Of a stretch of 35,623 nucleotides of DNA, positions 1 through 7,616 are shown in pieces. The position numbers were made by a program, and so were the translations under genes. The number at the start of each line of letters is the position of its first letter. Positions within the stretch are counted from its first letter, which is position 1. Source of the stretch: JAPLKX01 sp035530195 (GTDB lineage Bacteria; Hydrogenedentota; Hydrogenedentia; Hydrogenedentales; SLHB01); assembly GCA_035530195.1 (NCBI GenBank), contig DATKVG010000223.1, forward strand, positions 1 through 35,623. Reading direction: 5' to 3'. The notes under the pieces were generated by a model that saw only the letters and a list, made by a program, of their open reading frames with translations, searched no databases and had not been told where the DNA came from.

Positions 1-234
1 GTGGACGGTGTAGAGGCGCTGGCGGACGGTGTCGACGGGTTTTGCGACGGCGCCCACGTCGATGCGCCGTGGCTGGTCGAGCATATCGGCGCTGAGCCGT
101 GCGACGTCGTTGCCGAACGTTGCGGAGAACATGAGGGTCTGTCGCTGTTTGGGGAGCTTGTAGACGATCCGGCGGATGTCGGGCAGGAACCCCATGTCGA
201 GCATCCGGTCGGCCCCAAGTCCGTACACCTTCCT
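1..234 (-). pseudogene. DEAD-box RNA helicase fragment, 5'-truncated
   Basis: The minus strand from about 213 down to the window edge reads as the middle of an RhlE-type DEAD-box ATP-dependent RNA helicase. Seen: ADRMLDMGFLPDIRRI, then LPKQRQTLMFSATF (helicase motif III, SAT), then QPRRIDV and QRLYTV leading into the second RecA-like domain, which lies off the window. The DE of the DEAD box and everything upstream is missing: the residues before ADRM are YGLG, and an in-frame stop (TGA) lies at 235-237. The fragment therefore has no ATP-binding Walker A domain here and no credible start. It is probably a remnant created by a deletion or rearrangement; a contig misjoin near the window edge is the alternative. 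The family call is firm, the pseudogene call less so. Confidence 0.7.
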
Positions 235-410
235 TCAAACAACATGAACAGCTTCTCCGTGACCTCATCATCCGCCGGCACCGCGAGCGTACCCGTCGGC
301 CCGGCCAGCAACATGGGCCAGTAAAATGCCCCTGAAAAATCGCTGCTCATGCGCGGCATGCTCCAGGTCATGACCATGTTCTCGAGGGTCAACCGGTTTT
401 CTGACCTCAT
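229..410 (-). pseudogene. Unrecognised coding fragment joined out of frame to the helicase remnant
   Basis: A minus-strand frame opens with ATG at 408-410, after an in-frame TAG at 429-431, and reads about 60 residues of protein-like sequence. It includes SSDFSGAFYWPMLLAG and DDEVTEKLFMLFEG. It then runs out of frame into the helicase fragment near 213-230, after which the reading becomes serine/proline-rich shadow translation. I do not recognise the family. It looks like the start or middle of another gene cut by the same break that removed the helicase N-terminus. No good ribosome binding site was seen in front of the ATG. It could also be chance open frame in GC-rich DNA. Confidence 0.35.
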
Positions 411-502
411 TGGCTCCTTGGCGAAGATCTATGGTGGCGGCAGCAAAAACGCCTATGCTTGGTAGTCTTTAGCTGGGGTGTTCTTGGCCTGTCCCGTTCA
501 AC

Positions 503-627
503 AGCCCGCTTCAGCGGGACTTTGTATGGCTTTAGGTGCCGATCTGTTCTAAGACTGACGGGCAGTAAACACTTCAATGGAATCCCTTCAAGAACGCGCG
601 GCCAAAGCCTTATCTTAGTGCCATTCG
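503..627 (+). repeat. Dispersed palindromic repeat, copy 1
   Basis: The stretch begins with a perfect hairpin, cccgct-tc-agcggg (505-518), and ends with cttatcttagtgccattcg (609-627). Both 19-base blocks recur in the spacer at 23486-23671: agcccgcttcagcgggact (503-521) matches the reverse complement of 23536-23554 exactly, and the end block matches 23653-23671 exactly and 23488-23506 in reverse with one mismatch. Between the blocks, ggctttag and ggtgcc are also shared. This copy carries about 60 extra bases in the middle. It is non-coding and probably a REP-like or miniature mobile element. Confidence 0.7.
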
Positions 628-766
628 TGACTGCGAATTAGCGGCTGTTTACGCACGAACACCTTCGTGAATAGACGTAGTGCTGCCCAATTGATAGTCT
701 GCCCGTGAATTTTCTGTGAAGAGGATACGACGGCTGAGCACGCTTAAGTTAAACCTCATATTGGGT

Positions 767-794
767 TTGCACAGGGTGGAAAACCTTATATAAG
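767..794 (+). promoter_or_regulatory. Candidate sigma70-type promoter for the bat gene train
   Basis: TTGCAC at 767-772 and TATAAG at 789-794 are separated by 16 bp. The -10 lies inside the perfect palindrome accttatataaggt (783-796), which could serve as an operator covering the promoter. A transcript starting near 801 would leave about 90 nt before the chosen start at 892. The match is moderate and the region is AT-rich, so chance agreement is possible. Confidence 0.35.
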
Positions 795-891
795 GTGCGC
801 GATCTTGGCCTGTACTTGCTGTAAACAACTGATATACAAGCATTTACAGTTTTTTGCCTGTTTGGCATGGTTCGTGCTCTCTTTGGGAACC

Positions 892-1743
892 ATGGAGCTG
901 GGTAGCGACATTAAATTGAATAAGGTCCTGAAAACGGCGTCCGTTGTTTTCGGAACAGTTTTTTTTTCGATTTCGGCGTATGGGGCCCCGGAACTTGTTG
1001 TCAACCTCCCGGCGGGTCCAGCCGTTATAAGTCATGAGTACCGAATAGGATGCGAGATTTCCTGGGCTGGCGAGGCGGGCGATTACACAATCCTCCCGGC
1101 AGAACTCGGCATCTTGGATTGGGGTACAATAGCGGTAACCGGAATAGAAACTTTTAAACGCGGCGACGAGCACGTTGTTGCGCAAACAATTGAAGTAATA
1201 CCCGAGAAACCGGGCGAGTTTGACTCGCCCGAGATCAGGGTACCGTACCTCGACCCCGAGGCCACACCCCCAGCGGAGAGTTCCGCTCCACAAACGGCCC
1301 CCACTGACTCTAGCGCCTCCCCCTCGCTCAGAGCAGAACCGTTTAAGATAGTGGTCCGGACGCCCAGGCGTCTCGCTTGGATCTCCGGTGGCCTCGGGGC
1401 CTCCCTTCTTCTCCTCACTGCCGTTGGCTGGTGGTCTGCGCGGTTTCTGCGCAGGCCACGGCCAACCACTTCAGCTGCCGTTCCGGCGCTTGACTTCACC
1501 GAACTTCAAGCGATGCTTCATCGCATCCGCCAATACCGTCTTGACGGGAAGTTTTACGAGTATTACCAGGGCCTGTCGCGGGTGAGTGACGTTCTGGGCG
1601 ACGGGCGGCTGTCGTCGGCGCTGGCGGGCCGTGCGCAACGAGCCGGGTACGCCGGTGCGCGGCCATCGGACGACGAACTGGATGGAGATTTTCGCGATGT
1701 GGAACGCGCGCTCTTGAAACGAAGGGAGGAATTGACAGCATGA
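892..1743 (+). CDS. BatD-like membrane protein, first gene of the extended bat train
   Basis: A 283-residue exported, single-pass membrane protein. Residues 1-31 form a signal peptide ending near SAYGA. An extracytoplasmic domain of about 110 residues follows, then a low-complexity Ala/Pro/Ser linker (about 121-148), a membrane helix at about 161-184 and a cytoplasmic helical tail of about 100 residues. The tail (FYEYYQGLSRVSDVLGD, later DDELDGDFRDVERALLK) resembles the tails of the proteins at 5365-6342 and 9618-11456. This is the architecture of BatD/DUF4381-type proteins found beside MoxR and von Willebrand A genes. I chose ATG 892 because it places the signal peptide at the N-terminus; the frame is open from 805. 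The stop overlaps the moxR start by 4 bp (ATGA). Role in the complex is inferred from position and architecture. Confidence 0.65.
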   Translation: MELGSDIKLNKVLKTASVVFGTVFFSISAYGAPELVVNLPAGPAVISHEYRIGCEISWAGEAGDYTILPAELGILDWGTIAVTGIETFKRGDEHVVAQTIEVIPEKPGEFDSPEIRVPYLDPEATPPAESSAPQTAPTDSSASPSLRAEPFKIVVRTPRRLAWISGGLGASLLLLTAVGWWSARFLRRPRPTTSAAVPALDFTELQAMLHRIRQYRLDGKFYEYYQGLSRVSDVLGDGRLSSALAGRAQRAGYAGARPSDDELDGDFRDVERALLKRREELTA

Positions 1744-2726
1744 CACCGTCTGTAGAGGCGATACGGCGGCAGGTGGAAGAGCAGTCGAGTTTCGTGAACC
1801 TGCTGCGGGCTGAGATCGGCAAGATCATCGTGGGCCAGCAATACATGGTGGACCGGCTTCTGCTGGGCATGCTGGCGAACGGGCATGTGCTGGTGGAAGG
1901 CGTGCCGGGGCTGGCCAAGACGACGGCGGTCAAAACGCTGGCGAAATCGATGCATTGCCACTTTTCGCGGATCCAGTTTACGCCGGACCTGCTTCCCGCG
2001 GATTTGATCGGCACGCTGGTGTACAACCCCAAGGACGGCGGGTTCACCACGAAGAAAGGCCCGATTTTCGGCAATATCATTTTGGCGGACGAAATCAACC
2101 GGGCCCCGGCGAAGGTTCAAAGCGCGCTGCTCGAGGCGATGCAGGAACGGCAGGTGACGATCGGCGAATCGACGTTTCTGCTCGAGGAGCCGTTCATGGT
2201 GCTGGCCACGCAAAACCCAATCGAACAAGAGGGGACGTATCCGCTGCCTGAAGCGCAGGTGGACCGGTTCATGCTGAAGCTCAAGGTAAATTATCCGACG
2301 CGAGATGAAGAGCGGGAGATCATGGACCGGATCAACCTGCTGCACGAGGCGCAGGCCAAGCCGGTGGTGAGCAAACAGGAAATCCTGGACGCGCGGGAGG
2401 TGGTCAACGCGATTTACGTCGACAACAAGGCGAAGAACTACATTGTCGACCTCGTTCAGGCGACGCGGAACCCGTCGGCGTTCGGGCTGAACATGAAACA
2501 CCTGATCGAGTACGGGGCGTCACCGCGGGCGACGATTTACTTGCAGCAGGCGGCGAAGGCGCAGGCGTTTCTGCAGGGGGAAGGCAACGTGTTCCCGAAC
2601 GACGTGAAACAGGTGGCGATGGACGTGCTCCGCCACAGGGTCATCATTACGTACGAAGCGGAAGCCGAAAACATGACCAGCGAGGATATCATCCGCAAGA
2701 TCCTCGACACCGTCCCCGTTCCCTGA
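1740..2726 (+). CDS. moxR: MoxR-family AAA+ ATPase
   Basis: A 328-residue cytoplasmic AAA+ ATPase. Walker A is GVPGLAKT at about 54-61, Walker B is ILADEIN at about 114-120, and sensor 1 is in ATQNP at about 156-160, followed by the LPEAQVDRF segment typical of MoxR. A C-terminal lid domain follows. MoxR proteins are chaperone-like ATPases that act on partner proteins carrying von Willebrand A domains; the family's partner genes lie directly downstream (DUF58 protein, BatA, BatB). Length is normal for the family and all catalytic motifs are intact. It starts inside the stop of the preceding gene, so the two are likely translationally coupled. The next gene follows after 20 bp. Confidence 0.95.
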   Translation: MTPSVEAIRRQVEEQSSFVNLLRAEIGKIIVGQQYMVDRLLLGMLANGHVLVEGVPGLAKTTAVKTLAKSMHCHFSRIQFTPDLLPADLIGTLVYNPKDGGFTTKKGPIFGNIILADEINRAPAKVQSALLEAMQERQVTIGESTFLLEEPFMVLATQNPIEQEGTYPLPEAQVDRFMLKLKVNYPTRDEEREIMDRINLLHEAQAKPVVSKQEILDAREVVNAIYVDNKAKNYIVDLVQATRNPSAFGLNMKHLIEYGASPRATIYLQQAAKAQAFLQGEGNVFPNDVKQVAMDVLRHRVIITYEAEAENMTSEDIIRKILDTVPVP

Positions 2727-2746
2727 CCAGAGGAAAGGCCGAACCG

Positions 2747-3754
2747 ATGTCCACCAGGGCCAACAAATCCGAGCGGCTTCCGAAACGGGTGCGGCGCGCC
2801 GTACGCGCATTTTGGGGCGCGGGGCAACGTTCGAGCGGGAGCTCGACCCCACCAATCTCACCTTCTGAAGGCTCCGGCATCCCGCAGGAAGTGATGCGGC
2901 AGATCCGGCGCATCCAGATCCGCACCAGCCACATGGTCAACGACATCCTGGCGGGCCAGTACGAGAGCGTGTTCAAAGGCCAGGGGATGGAATTCAAGGA
3001 AGTGCGGGAGTACGTGCCGGGCGACGACGTGCGGATGATCGACTGGAACGTGACGGCGCGGACGAACGTGCCGCACGTGAAACTGCTGGCGGAAGAGCGC
3101 GAGCTGACGGTGATGCTGCTGGTAGACGCGAGCGGGTCGGGGCGGTTCGGCAGCGTGAGCCGGTTCAAGAACGATCTGGCGGCGGAACTTTGCGCGGTAC
3201 TGGCGTTTTCGGCCATCAAGAACAACGACAAGGTGGGCCTGATCATTTTCACGGACGACATCGAGTTGTACATCCCGCCGAGCAAAGGACGTCGGCACGT
3301 GCTTCGCGTGATCCGGGAGGTACTGTATTTCAAGGCGAGGGGGCGCGGGTCGAACATCCCCGGCGCGCTGCATTTTCTCAACGGCGTAACAAAGCGGTGC
3401 GCGGTGTCATTTTTGGTGTCGGACTTCATGGCGGACGATTACGAGACGGCGCTGCGTGTGGCGAACCGTCGCCACGACGTGATCGGGGTGACGGTAACGG
3501 ACCCGCGCGAGGAGGTGCTCGAGAACGTGGGGTTGGTCGCTGTGGTGGATGCGGAGACCGGTCGCGAGACGCTGGTGAACACGGCCAACGAGACGGTTCG
3601 GGCGCGGTATGCGCGCGAGGCACGCGAGCGCGCCAAAATGCGTGACAAGATCTTTCAGCGCACGCGGGTGGACGCGATCAATGTGCGCACCGACCAGCCG
3701 TATATTGCGGAAATCTACCGGTTTTTCCGGATGCGTGAGAGGCGGTATGCGTAG
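2747..3754 (+). CDS. DUF58 domain protein of the MoxR/Bat module
   Basis: A 335-residue protein with the DUF58 signature EVREYVPGDDVRMIDW (about 85-100) followed by NVTAR. A von Willebrand A-like fold comes next, with a metal-site sequence DASGS at 127-131. DUF58 proteins almost always sit directly after moxR and are presumed to be its client or adaptor. No membrane segment is seen, so it is probably cytoplasmic. The first 50 residues are a basic, Ser/Gly/Pro-rich extension before the conserved part; a later start is possible, but ATG 2747 follows an AGAGGAAAGG ribosome-binding region at the right distance. It is followed by the 360-bp palindromic island. Confidence 0.9.
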   Translation: MSTRANKSERLPKRVRRAVRAFWGAGQRSSGSSTPPISPSEGSGIPQEVMRQIRRIQIRTSHMVNDILAGQYESVFKGQGMEFKEVREYVPGDDVRMIDWNVTARTNVPHVKLLAEERELTVMLLVDASGSGRFGSVSRFKNDLAAELCAVLAFSAIKNNDKVGLIIFTDDIELYIPPSKGRRHVLRVIREVLYFKARGRGSNIPGALHFLNGVTKRCAVSFLVSDFMADDYETALRVANRRHDVIGVTVTDPREEVLENVGLVAVVDAETGRETLVNTANETVRARYAREARERAKMRDKIFQRTRVDAINVRTDQPYIAEIYRFFRMRERRYA

Positions 3755-3812
3755 AAAACACAGCGGCTATTTAGGAGTACGGCAGCGATTAGCCAATTCT
3801 AGAAGTCGAATG

Positions 3813-3830
3813 GAATCCCGTGAGGGATTC
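3813..3830. repeat. Small hairpin next to the large palindrome
   Basis: GAATCCC-GTGA-GGGATTC forms a perfect 7-bp stem with a 4-base loop, directly followed by GACAATTGTC, itself a palindrome. A gacaattgtc copy also occurs at the far arm (4021-4030), there followed by the stem-forming ccacccctgccggggtgg. The hairpin looks like an outer, variable module of the larger element. Confidence 0.7.
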
Positions 3831-4048
3831 GACAATTGTCAGCCCAAGGTTGCTCCTGACCCGTTAGGGTCTGGAGCTACCCTGGGATTGCGGAGCCGCC
3901 AAATGAACCCCGGCAGGGGTTCGACAATAAACGGTTGTCGAACCCCTACCGGGGTTCTGCGAATGATGTCTCTTACCCAGGGTAGCTCCCGTCCCTCCCG
4001 GGCCGTGAGCAACCCTGGGCTGACAATTGTCCCACCCCTGCCGGGGTG
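3831..4048. repeat. Large imperfect inverted repeat, arms about 105 bp, with nested hairpins
   Basis: The left arm (about 3831-3935) and the reverse complement of the right arm (about 3941-4030) share these blocks in the same order: gacaattgtcagccca, ggttgctc, ggagctaccctggg, then accccgg-aggggttcgacaa. Each arm contains its own small stems, for example CCCGTTAGGG and aaccccggcaggggtt. The arms differ by scattered substitutions, so this is an old or diversifying pair, not a recent duplication. Similar palindromic blocks are, from memory, common in genomes of this broad group and often misannotated as short proteins. Its position between co-directional genes suggests an effect on RNA stability or attenuation, which is inferred only. 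Confidence 0.8.
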
Positions 4049-4114
4049 GAAGAGTACGCGTACCCACCTGGAATTAGTCAAGGACTTGTCCCGTTGCACG
4101 GAGGTAATAGCACG

Positions 4115-5368
4115 ATGAGTGAGCAGACGCCGAATCGGTTGCAGGAGTTTCGGGCGCAGTATGGGTCGCGGCGCAAAAACGGCGTGCTGCCGTATGTGCA
4201 ACTGGTGTTGACGGCAGCGGGCTTCGTGCTGATCGGGCTGCTGTTTTTGAGCCTGCGAAAGCAGGTGCCAGTGCCGGCGCCTGGCGGCGGCGGGATTCCG
4301 GCGGATGAGCAACGGCGGTACGCGGCGTATCTTGAGGGCAAGAGCGAGCCGTTGGCGGCGGTGCGGGCGTACGAGGCGTACATGAATTCGGCGGCACTGA
4401 GCCCGCAGGAGCGATCGAAAGTTGCGTATTCGGTTGCGAAGCTGTCGATCGATGCGGAACGTTACGACGAGGCTCTCCCCTACCTTTACCAGGCGGAGTT
4501 CCTGGATCCGGATTCGAGTCTCAAAGACGAAATCAACAAGAAAGTGGTGCTTTGCCTGGACAAGCTGGGGCGTGGCGCGGACCTGCGTCACGAGTTGCGG
4601 AAACGGACGGACATCAAGCGGTCGGCGGCGGACGTCGAGGCCGGCGAAACCGTGCTGGCGGAATTTGCCGGCGAGGTGTTGACGGACAAGGACCTCGAAA
4701 AAGAGGTCGAGAAGCTGCCGCCGGCGGCGCGCGATTCGGTAGCGGCGCCGGAGAAACAGGCGGAGATGGTGAAGATGCTGGTTGCGCAACGGCTGCTGCT
4801 GGATAAGGCGCGCCGGCTTGAATTGGACAAAGATCCGGAGATCCAGGAGCAACTCGTCAAGCAGCTCGACGCGATGATCGTGCAGAAGCTGATCGAAGAC
4901 GAGGTGCGCAGGAACGTCCAGGTGACGCCGGAAGACGTCGAGCGGTTTTATAAAGCGGAGCCGGCAAAGTTTACGGACCCGGCGACGGCGGAGGTGCAGG
5001 TTGCGGACGCGGAAAGCGAAGAGGCGGCGAAGGCCATTACGGAATTCAAGGCCGACGCGGTGACGGTCCGGCAGGGCGGTCCGGCGCCGGGCGCGCCCCG
5101 CGAGCTGGACTGCTCATCCGTTTTTGCCGCGGAACCCGGCGCGGTGGCGGGGCCGGTGCAATGCGGCGAGCGGTGGTACGTGTTCAAGGTGAAGAGCAAA
5201 ACGCCGGAGAAACTGCGGCCGTTTGAAGAGGTGAAAGAGGCGGCGACGCGGATGCTCGAGATGCAGAAGGAACAGGAGCAGTTTGGGGCGCTGATCGAAC
5301 AGACGCTCGAAGCGCGCGACGTGAAGCTGTACCTCGACCGGTTGCAGAAGGCGCCCGAGACAAAATGA
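4115..5368 (+). CDS. Membrane-anchored SurA/PpiD-like chaperone, degenerate PPIase domain
   Basis: A 417-residue protein: a short cytoplasmic N-terminus, one membrane helix at about 27-46, TPR-like helices (about 60-135), then a SurA/PpiD-type helical chaperone region. That region runs from AEFAGEVLTDKDLEKEV through RLLLDKARRL to VTPEDVERFYKAEPAKF. The segment after it lies where a parvulin domain would be and ends with the typical RPFEEVKEAA, but it is short and lacks the conserved SHIL histidine motif. It probably binds unfolded envelope proteins without prolyl isomerase activity. I chose ATG 4115 because GGAGG at 4100-4104 precedes it; the frame stays open upstream only through repeat DNA. 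The stop overlaps the next start by 4 bp. Membership of the Bat train suggests a folding role for that complex. Confidence 0.75.
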   Translation: MSEQTPNRLQEFRAQYGSRRKNGVLPYVQLVLTAAGFVLIGLLFLSLRKQVPVPAPGGGGIPADEQRRYAAYLEGKSEPLAAVRAYEAYMNSAALSPQERSKVAYSVAKLSIDAERYDEALPYLYQAEFLDPDSSLKDEINKKVVLCLDKLGRGADLRHELRKRTDIKRSAADVEAGETVLAEFAGEVLTDKDLEKEVEKLPPAARDSVAAPEKQAEMVKMLVAQRLLLDKARRLELDKDPEIQEQLVKQLDAMIVQKLIEDEVRRNVQVTPEDVERFYKAEPAKFTDPATAEVQVADAESEEAAKAITEFKADAVTVRQGGPAPGAPRELDCSSVFAAEPGAVAGPVQCGERWYVFKVKSKTPEKLRPFEEVKEAATRMLEMQKEQEQFGALIEQTLEARDVKLYLDRLQKAPETK

Positions 5369-6342
5369 CGACCTGGCTTGCCATAGGCCTGCTGGCCTGC
5401 GCGGCGGCATCGACGGCCCCTCCTGGGGCCGCCCCCACGGTCGACGTGCGCACGCAACTCACGCCGCCGGTGATCCCGTTTCACCGTCAGGCGCAGTTTT
5501 CGATTGTGGTCGATGCGCCGGAAAACGTTGAAGTGAAGTTGCCGGACATGCTGGAGAAGATGGGCGGCGTGCCGGTGTCGGACGTCCGGCGGGACACGAA
5601 AAAACTGGGCAAGAATCGTGTGCGCATCACTGAAACCTATGTGCTGGACCCAGTATTCACCGGCAAATACGGGATCAAACCGGTCGAGGTGACGTGGGGC
5701 GAGAACGACGGAGTTGTTGTAGCGAGCCCGGGGCTTGTGGTGCGCGACCTGACCGAATCCGAGAAGGCGGAGGCGGAAAAGTTTGCGGATAACGCGGGCC
5801 CGGCGAGTGCGCCGGGGTTGGTTAGACAGTATTGGCGGTGGATAACGATTGCGGCGGTAGTGGCAGTTGGGCTGGCAGCGGTGGGGGTGTGGGTGGTGTG
5901 GTTGCGGAAGCGTGCTGAGAAATTGGCGCCGCCCCCGCCGGCGTGGGAAGTGGCGTACAGGCGGCTTCGCGAATTGGACGAGCGCCATTTGCCGGAAGCG
6001 GGCCGGTACGAGCCGTATTACGTGGACCTGTCGGCTATTTTGCGCTACTACATCGAGGATCGGTTTCATCTGCGTGCGCCCGAGCAGACGACGCAGGAGT
6101 TTCTGGCGGCATCGTCGACCAGCGGCTTGTTTTCAAGCGATCGTCAGCAACTGCTCTCGGAATTGCTCGAACACAGCGACCGGGTGAAGTTTGCGCAGTA
6201 CGTGCCGTCGGTGCCGGAGATGGAACGTTCGTTTGCGTCGGTGTTGCAGTTCGTGGATGAGACGGTTCCTAAACCGCAGGAAGATGCGCAACAAGCGGCG
6301 CAAGAGGCGGCCCAGGGACCGACATCGGAGGCAGCCGCATGA
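5365..6342 (+). CDS. BatD/DUF4381-like membrane protein
   Basis: A 325-residue exported protein with a signal sequence (about 1-20), a beta-rich extracytoplasmic domain (about 25-130), one membrane helix (about 158-180) and a cytoplasmic helical domain (about 195-310). The helical domain holds YYVDLSAILRYYIEDRF and TTQEFL, typical of the tail seen in BatD-type proteins. The last 25 residues are an Ala/Gln-rich tail. It is the second of three proteins in the train with this plan. The start overlaps the upstream stop (ATGA) and its own stop overlaps batA (ATGA), so translation is likely coupled on both sides. The role is inferred: a membrane subunit linking MoxR and the von Willebrand A proteins. 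Confidence 0.75.
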   Translation: MTTWLAIGLLACAAASTAPPGAAPTVDVRTQLTPPVIPFHRQAQFSIVVDAPENVEVKLPDMLEKMGGVPVSDVRRDTKKLGKNRVRITETYVLDPVFTGKYGIKPVEVTWGENDGVVVASPGLVVRDLTESEKAEAEKFADNAGPASAPGLVRQYWRWITIAAVVAVGLAAVGVWVVWLRKRAEKLAPPPPAWEVAYRRLRELDERHLPEAGRYEPYYVDLSAILRYYIEDRFHLRAPEQTTQEFLAASSTSGLFSSDRQQLLSELLEHSDRVKFAQYVPSVPEMERSFASVLQFVDETVPKPQEDAQQAAQEAAQGPTSEAAA

Positions 6343-7391
6343 AGCTGCCGGCCGATTTTGCGTATACGTCGCTGATGAACCCGTGGGCGCTGCTGCTGCT
6401 GGCGGCGGTGCTGGCCGTGCTGGCGGCGGAATTGACGGCGCGGGCGCCCGGCGTCGTAACGATCTCGACGGGCGAGACGCTGCGCAAGATCCCGGGTGGG
6501 CGGCGGCGCCATTTGCGGCGGCTCCCGGCGTTATTGCGGGCGTGCGCGCTGTCGCTTCTGGTGATCGCGCTGGCGCGGCCCATCATGGGTTACACGGTGC
6601 GCAAAGACCGGGCGAACGTCACCGACATCATGCTTTGCGTGGACGTGTCGCGCAGCATGATGGCGCTTGATTTTGTTGCCAACGGTCAGCGGCTTGACCG
6701 GCTGACGGTGACGAAAGCGGCGGTCAGGAATTTCCTGGATAACCGCAAGCAGCGGCGGGAAGACCGGTTTGGGATGGACCGGATCGGGCTGGTTCTATAT
6801 TCGACGTACGCGTGGACGGCGTGCCCGCTGACGCTGGATTACGGCGTGGTAGAGCGCGAAGTCGAACGGGCGGGCATCAACGAGCAGGACGAGAAAAGGC
6901 AGAGGACCGCGATCGGATCGGCGATCGGGCTTGCCGTGAGCCGGCTGCGGAAATCCGAAGCCAAGAGCAAGGTGATCGTACTGCTGACGGACGGGTTGAA
7001 CAACGCGGGCGAACTTGGCCCGATGACGGCGGCCCGGCTCGCCAAAGAGTATGACGTCCGCATCTACACGATAGGTGCGGGCTCGGTCGAGGGCGGGATG
7101 GTTCCGGTGCCGACGCCGTTCGGGATGTTCGTGAACCGGGCCGCGGGCGGCATCGACGAGGACGCTTTGAAGAAGATCGCGTCGGCGACGGGCGGCAAGT
7201 ATTACCGTGCGACGGATTTCGAGTCGCTGGCGGAGGCGTACGCGGAGATTAACAAGCTGGAGACGACGGAGATCGAGGTGAACGATTACGTCGAGCACAA
7301 GGAAGGTTTTATGCCGTTTGCGGCGGTGGGCGCGGCGTTGATGCTGGTTTCGGCGTTTTCGCGCAGATTATGGTTCGACACGATCCCATGA
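6339..7391 (+). CDS. batA: BatA, membrane-anchored von Willebrand A protein
   Basis: A 350-residue protein with two N-terminal membrane helices (about 14-32 and 62-84), a von Willebrand A domain and a C-terminal membrane helix near 325-342. The metal-ion-dependent adhesion site is complete at its first element, DVSRS at 102-106. A further core strand reads VIVLLTDG. BatA and BatB are the paired vWA proteins of the Bat (Bacteroides aerotolerance) module, expected to face the periplasm. A 225-bp spacer follows it, and batB resumes at 7617. Function of the module is still debated: aerotolerance, envelope stress or cell morphology depending on organism. Confidence 0.88.
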   Translation: MKLPADFAYTSLMNPWALLLLAAVLAVLAAELTARAPGVVTISTGETLRKIPGGRRRHLRRLPALLRACALSLLVIALARPIMGYTVRKDRANVTDIMLCVDVSRSMMALDFVANGQRLDRLTVTKAAVRNFLDNRKQRREDRFGMDRIGLVLYSTYAWTACPLTLDYGVVEREVERAGINEQDEKRQRTAIGSAIGLAVSRLRKSEAKSKVIVLLTDGLNNAGELGPMTAARLAKEYDVRIYTIGAGSVEGGMVPVPTPFGMFVNRAAGGIDEDALKKIASATGGKYYRATDFESLAEAYAEINKLETTEIEVNDYVEHKEGFMPFAAVGAALMLVSAFSRRLWFDTIP

Positions 7392-7616
7392 AAAGCAGGC
7401 TGGAGACCGGAGACTGGAGACTTGAGGAAAAGGATAAGACCTTTTGGGATGCCACTGGTATTGAGCGAGGGGATCCTCACGCCCGCCCAGGGGCTGTCTG
7501 CAAACAACATCTATGCCGGTGGCTGGGCGGGCTCAGGATGACAGCTTTGATCTTGGTTTTGAACCACAAGAAAGCCCTGGTCACTGGACTTGGCTTATGT
7601 TGATGAGGAACGCTAG
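7392..7616. other. Spacer between batA and batB with repeats
   Basis: This 225-bp spacer is the only long gap between bat genes other than the 3755-4114 island. Just after the batA stop is a short tandem run (ggctggagaccggagactgg, from 7398, three units of about 9 bp with a GGAGA core). Further on is an inverted repeat: gcccgcccag at 7481-7490 pairs with ctgggcgggc at 7523-7532, and flanking gatcct/aggat extends it imperfectly. No gene is seen. A GAGG ribosome site for batB lies at about 7604-7607. Confidence 0.6.

Larger units (their letters stand above)
411..891. other. Gene-poor spacer with a palindromic repeat
   Basis: No convincing gene is seen in these 481 bases. The small open frames here, including a 60-codon one at 459-641, have no recognisable content and run through repeat sequence. 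The region holds a repeat copy (503-627), a candidate promoter (767-794) and a 14-bp perfect palindrome at 783-796 (acc ttatataa ggt). The base composition is visibly more AT-rich than the genes to the right, as expected for the regulatory region of the long gene train that starts at 892. Confidence 0.6.
3755..4114. other. Non-coding island inside the bat train
   Basis: These 360 bases separate the DUF58 gene from the SurA-like gene. They hold a hairpin at 3813-3830 and the large inverted repeat at 3831-4048. Open frames across it on both strands are repeat-derived and have no family features. The ribosome binding site of the next gene (GGAGG, 4100-4104) ends the island. Because transcription of the train probably crosses it, the RNA would fold into a large structure here. 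Confidence 0.75.

Noticed and set aside
459..641. 60-codon small protein gene
   Set aside because: It runs through the dispersed palindromic repeat, has no ribosome site and no recognisable content.
3864..4067. Short proteins on either strand of the large palindrome
   Set aside because: They are translations of the inverted-repeat arms; both arms give related peptides in either direction, as expected from repeats.
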